Below are positions 4,979 through 7,073 of a stretch of DNA of 7,073 nucleotides, one piece after another (position 1 is the first letter of the stretch; the number at the start of each line of letters is the position of its first letter). This stretch comes from Ignavibacteriota bacterium (GTDB taxonomy: Bacteria > Bacteroidota > Ignavibacteria > UBA10030 > SZUA-254). The translations under genes were made by a program, and so were the position numbers. The DNA lies in NCBI GenBank assembly GCA_016191715.1, contig JACPVN010000094.1:1-7073 (forward strand). The letters run 5' to 3'. A model generated the notes under the pieces. That model was not told the DNA's origin, did not search any database, and saw only the letters and a program-made list of their open reading frames with translations.

Positions 4979-7073
4979 CTAACGAATTAACAGCATCTTT
5001 TTCACATCACTAAACGATTTTCCACCCGCGCCTTGAGCAGAGATACGGTAGAAATAAACGCCACTTGGTACATCCGTCGCATCCCACTTCACTGACTTAT
5101 ATCCTGCATCCTGAACTTCATCAACAATTGTTGCAACTTCCTCACCGAGAACATTAAACACTTTTAATGTAGCCCAACCGGAAACAGGCAACTGGAAACT
5201 GAAAACCGTTGATGGATTGAACGGATTTGGATAGTTTTGTTGAAGCGCAAACTCCGTCGGTAATGTCGGGTCAATTCCTCTGTCGAGTTCAAGGAAGAAC
5301 TTCACGTTCTCATTCTCAATGGTTGCGCTTCCATCGTTGGAAAGAGAAACGCGTTTCTCTCCGATTATCAAAGTCGCATGGGCAGATTGTTGTTCTATCT
5401 CCCACGAAATTGTCAATGGATAGGATGATGACTTTACCTGTAACGGAAGTATCCGTTGCAGTTCCGAACTTGCACATTCAGCCATCGTCCCGGTTCCGAA
5501 TCGTACATCGAATGCACCATCCGGCGGAAGCGGAGGCATGGCAAACCGTTTCATTAACGTTGACTTTTCCACTATTGTTGAGAAGTAGAGTTTTTGTCTG
5601 CTTCCGGATTTATCGGTAATCGTCAACGTATTCATCTTTTCAATCTGTTGCTGAGCCGCTTGTTGACCCTCTTCGATAAGGTATCCCGCTGAATCGGTAA
5701 GATGATACGGAGCGCTGTTCAGAAGAAGGTTTCCGTTTTGATTCACTTTCACCCAATACCCTTGCGCCGGTTCGAGAGAGGTTGTTGTGAAATCTCCGTT
5801 CGCGTAACCATAGAGTTGTGATTCGATAATTCCTTCAGGGTCGGTTTGAATTCCATCGGCGGGTATTGAATTGGAAAGCGAACCAATGAGGTTCCATCCT
5901 TCTTTGACTTCAACGACTTCCTGCTCGCGTAAAAATCCTTCCATCCTGATTACATCTTCGTAGAAAAATTTCAACCAGTACCCTTTTCCGTTGACAAGAT
6001 TTTCCTCAGCGTAATATCTGCCGTCAAAAGCGAACGCATCGGATGCCGCGCTTGGAAAAATTGAATACTTGGAATAATCAGTCAGTGTTAACGGAACGGA
6101 AATGAGATTCCAACGTTCTTTCACAGAAAAAGTAAATGAAGCCGGTTGTTCGATTTCCCGTGATAACATCCCCGAACTACTGCCGACAAGTAAATTATTA
6201 TTTACAAGTTCAAGCGCAAATAAGTCGTCGCCGGTTTCGGGTTCGTCCGAATTCCACGTTGTTCCTCCGTCCGTTGTGCTGAGAACTGTTCCCATCGCAC
6301 CGCAAGCCCATCCGCGACGAGCATCTGCAAAGTAGCAACTGAACAACGGATTCTGTCGTCCGGTCTGAATTTCTTCCCACGTGTATCCGTAATCTGTTGT
6401 CTTGAGGATATTTCCATTGTCCATTGTACAGAATCCCGTTTTCCAGTCAATAAAAAATACATCATAGAAAATTCCGCTTCCTGATGCTTCCTGAACAGGA
6501 AACCATGATTGTCCGCCATCGTTCGTTCTGTACAGAACTCGTGTCGGTGTATTGGTATAATCAACACCGCAAGCATATCCCGTGTAATAATCGGGAAACA
6601 TGATTGAATATAATATCCCGTTAAATTGGTCTATCGCCTGAGTCCAGATATCTCCGCCATCGGTTGTACGTAACAACGTTCCGTTATCCCCGATTGCAAA
6701 TCCATCGAGCGGAGTGGTAAAATGGACATCCCGCAGTTCACCTTGCGCTCCCGGATCTAACGGAGACCAGTTCTCGCCTCCATCTTCCGTCATCATCATC
6801 AATCCGAATTCACCGACAATAATATGTTTTAATGAATCAAAAAGAAACGCCTTATTGATTTTGTACGGTGAGGGAATTGTCATGGTCGTCCAACTTTCCC
6901 CGCCGTCCTTCGATTTCGACATCGCCCCGGAATATGAAGTGGAGAGAACAAGGTTTCGCCATGAGGCGATGGAAATTGGAATAATCCCTAACTCAGTGAG
7001 GGTAAAAATAGCTGCGTTTACATTTCGTTCAAACGTACTTCTTCCGAAGGTTCCGGCTACGATATAATCGCCG
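4979..7073 (-). CDS. T9SS-secreted DGGxxW (YCF48/BNR-like) beta-propeller protein, 5' end outside window
   Basis: The frame stays open upstream of the first Met (6922) to the window edge, adding at least 50 residues (ending IASWRNLVLSTSYSGA before that Met), so the gene is 5'-partial with at least 697 residues visible. Counting from the Met at 6922, six DGGxxW-type motifs occur at 6-11, 47-52, 88-93, 135-140, 177-182 (variant DYGYTW) and 218-223. This is the pattern of YCF48/BNR-like propeller blades. Next is a doubled module: WNLISVPL...GKGYWLKF (271-319) and WNLIGSLS...QGYWVKV (343-393). A beta-rich region (about 430-550) follows. The C-terminal ~90 residues are a T9SS type A sorting domain: NYPNPFNPST, then LKVFNVLGEEV and PSGVYFYRI, ending KKMLLIR. 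The protein is expected to cross the outer membrane and be released or anchored to the surface. A ligand or enzymatic role cannot be told; there are no catalytic signatures. A strong terminator follows the stop. Confidence 0.92.
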   Translation of the reverse strand, partial: GDYIVAGTFGRSTFERNVNAAIFTLTELGIIPISIASWRNLVLSTSYSGAMSKSKDGGESWTTMTIPSPYKINKAFLFDSLKHIIVGEFGLMMMTEDGGENWSPLDPGAQGELRDVHFTTPLDGFAIGDNGTLLRTTDGGDIWTQAIDQFNGILYSIMFPDYYTGYACGVDYTNTPTRVLYRTNDGGQSWFPVQEASGSGIFYDVFFIDWKTGFCTMDNGNILKTTDYGYTWEEIQTGRQNPLFSCYFADARRGWACGAMGTVLSTTDGGTTWNSDEPETGDDLFALELVNNNLLVGSSSGMLSREIEQPASFTFSVKERWNLISVPLTLTDYSKYSIFPSAASDAFAFDGRYYAEENLVNGKGYWLKFFYEDVIRMEGFLREQEVVEVKEGWNLIGSLSNSIPADGIQTDPEGIIESQLYGYANGDFTTTSLEPAQGYWVKVNQNGNLLLNSAPYHLTDSAGYLIEEGQQAAQQQIEKMNTLTITDKSGSRQKLYFSTIVEKSTLMKRFAMPPLPPDGAFDVRFGTGTMAECASSELQRILPLQVKSSSYPLTISWEIEQQSAHATLIIGEKRVSLSNDGSATIENENVKFFLELDRGIDPTLPTEFALQQNYPNPFNPSTVFSFQLPVSGWATLKVFNVLGEEVATIVDEVQDAGYKSVKWDATDVPSGVYFYRISAQGAGGKSFSDVKKMLLIR
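6254..6907 (-). repeat. Six protein-level propeller repeats with ~41-47 residue period
   Basis: Within the T9SS protein, DGG-x-x-W style motifs recur at intervals of 41, 41, 47, 42 and 41 residues. Each is usually preceded by a GxLLRTTDGG-like strand and an 'FxxxxxGxAxG' stretch (GFAIGDNG, GYACGVDY, GWACGAMG). Each unit is probably one beta-propeller blade. The pattern is conserved in protein but not as DNA identity, so it is an old duplication series. More blades may lie beyond the window edge. Confidence 0.8.

Noticed and set aside
6202..6576. A second minus-strand reading frame and several + strand frames across the T9SS protein gene
   Set aside because: They are shadows of the real frame, which shows regular repeats and a sorting domain throughout this interval.

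Overview
The window reads as chromosomal DNA from a bacterium of the FCB superphylum, most likely an Ignavibacteria/Chlorobi-like lineage (inference). The main reason is the protein at the right end. It has repeated DGGxxW beta-propeller units, a paired 'WNL...GYW' module and a C-terminal type IX secretion (T9SS) type A sorting domain with the NYPNPFNPST signature. Most start codons have weak or no Shine-Dalgarno sequences, which also fits. Hand-counted GC is about 45% in sampled coding stretches and about 30% in the intergenic stretches at 61-120 and 3121-3240.

Left part, + strand (126-2180): a small protein overlaps by 26 nt a GTG-started retropepsin-like aspartic protease. Next comes an outer-membrane beta-barrel gene that begins with a clear signal peptide at 894 but carries an in-frame TAG at 1029-1031. 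The reading frame is otherwise intact to 1604, so the longest open stretch (from a GTG at 1053) is only the tail of this gene. A strong terminator-like hairpin (915-948) lies inside its signal-peptide codons. Shikimate kinase (aroK) follows 27 nt after the barrel gene.

Middle and right part, - strand (2259-7073): formyltetrahydrofolate deformylase (purU) converges on aroK. Upstream of it is a two-gene regulatory unit, transcribed sigma first and then a membrane anti-sigma factor with a ZAS-type Hx3CxxC motif. The sigma factor is unusual in carrying two region-4-like helix-turn-helix segments. A good intrinsic terminator (4915-4957) separates this unit from the large T9SS-secreted protein, which is cut by the right edge of the window.

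The genes do not form one pathway. aroK and purU are housekeeping metabolism (aromatic amino acids; one-carbon/formate balance). The sigma/anti-sigma pair, the damaged barrel and the secreted propeller protein concern the cell envelope. I see no CRISPR array, rRNA, tRNA or insertion sequence. The observations most worth a second look are the amber-interrupted barrel gene with its internal terminator-like hairpin, the double-region-4 sigma factor, and the overlapping small-protein/retropepsin pair.
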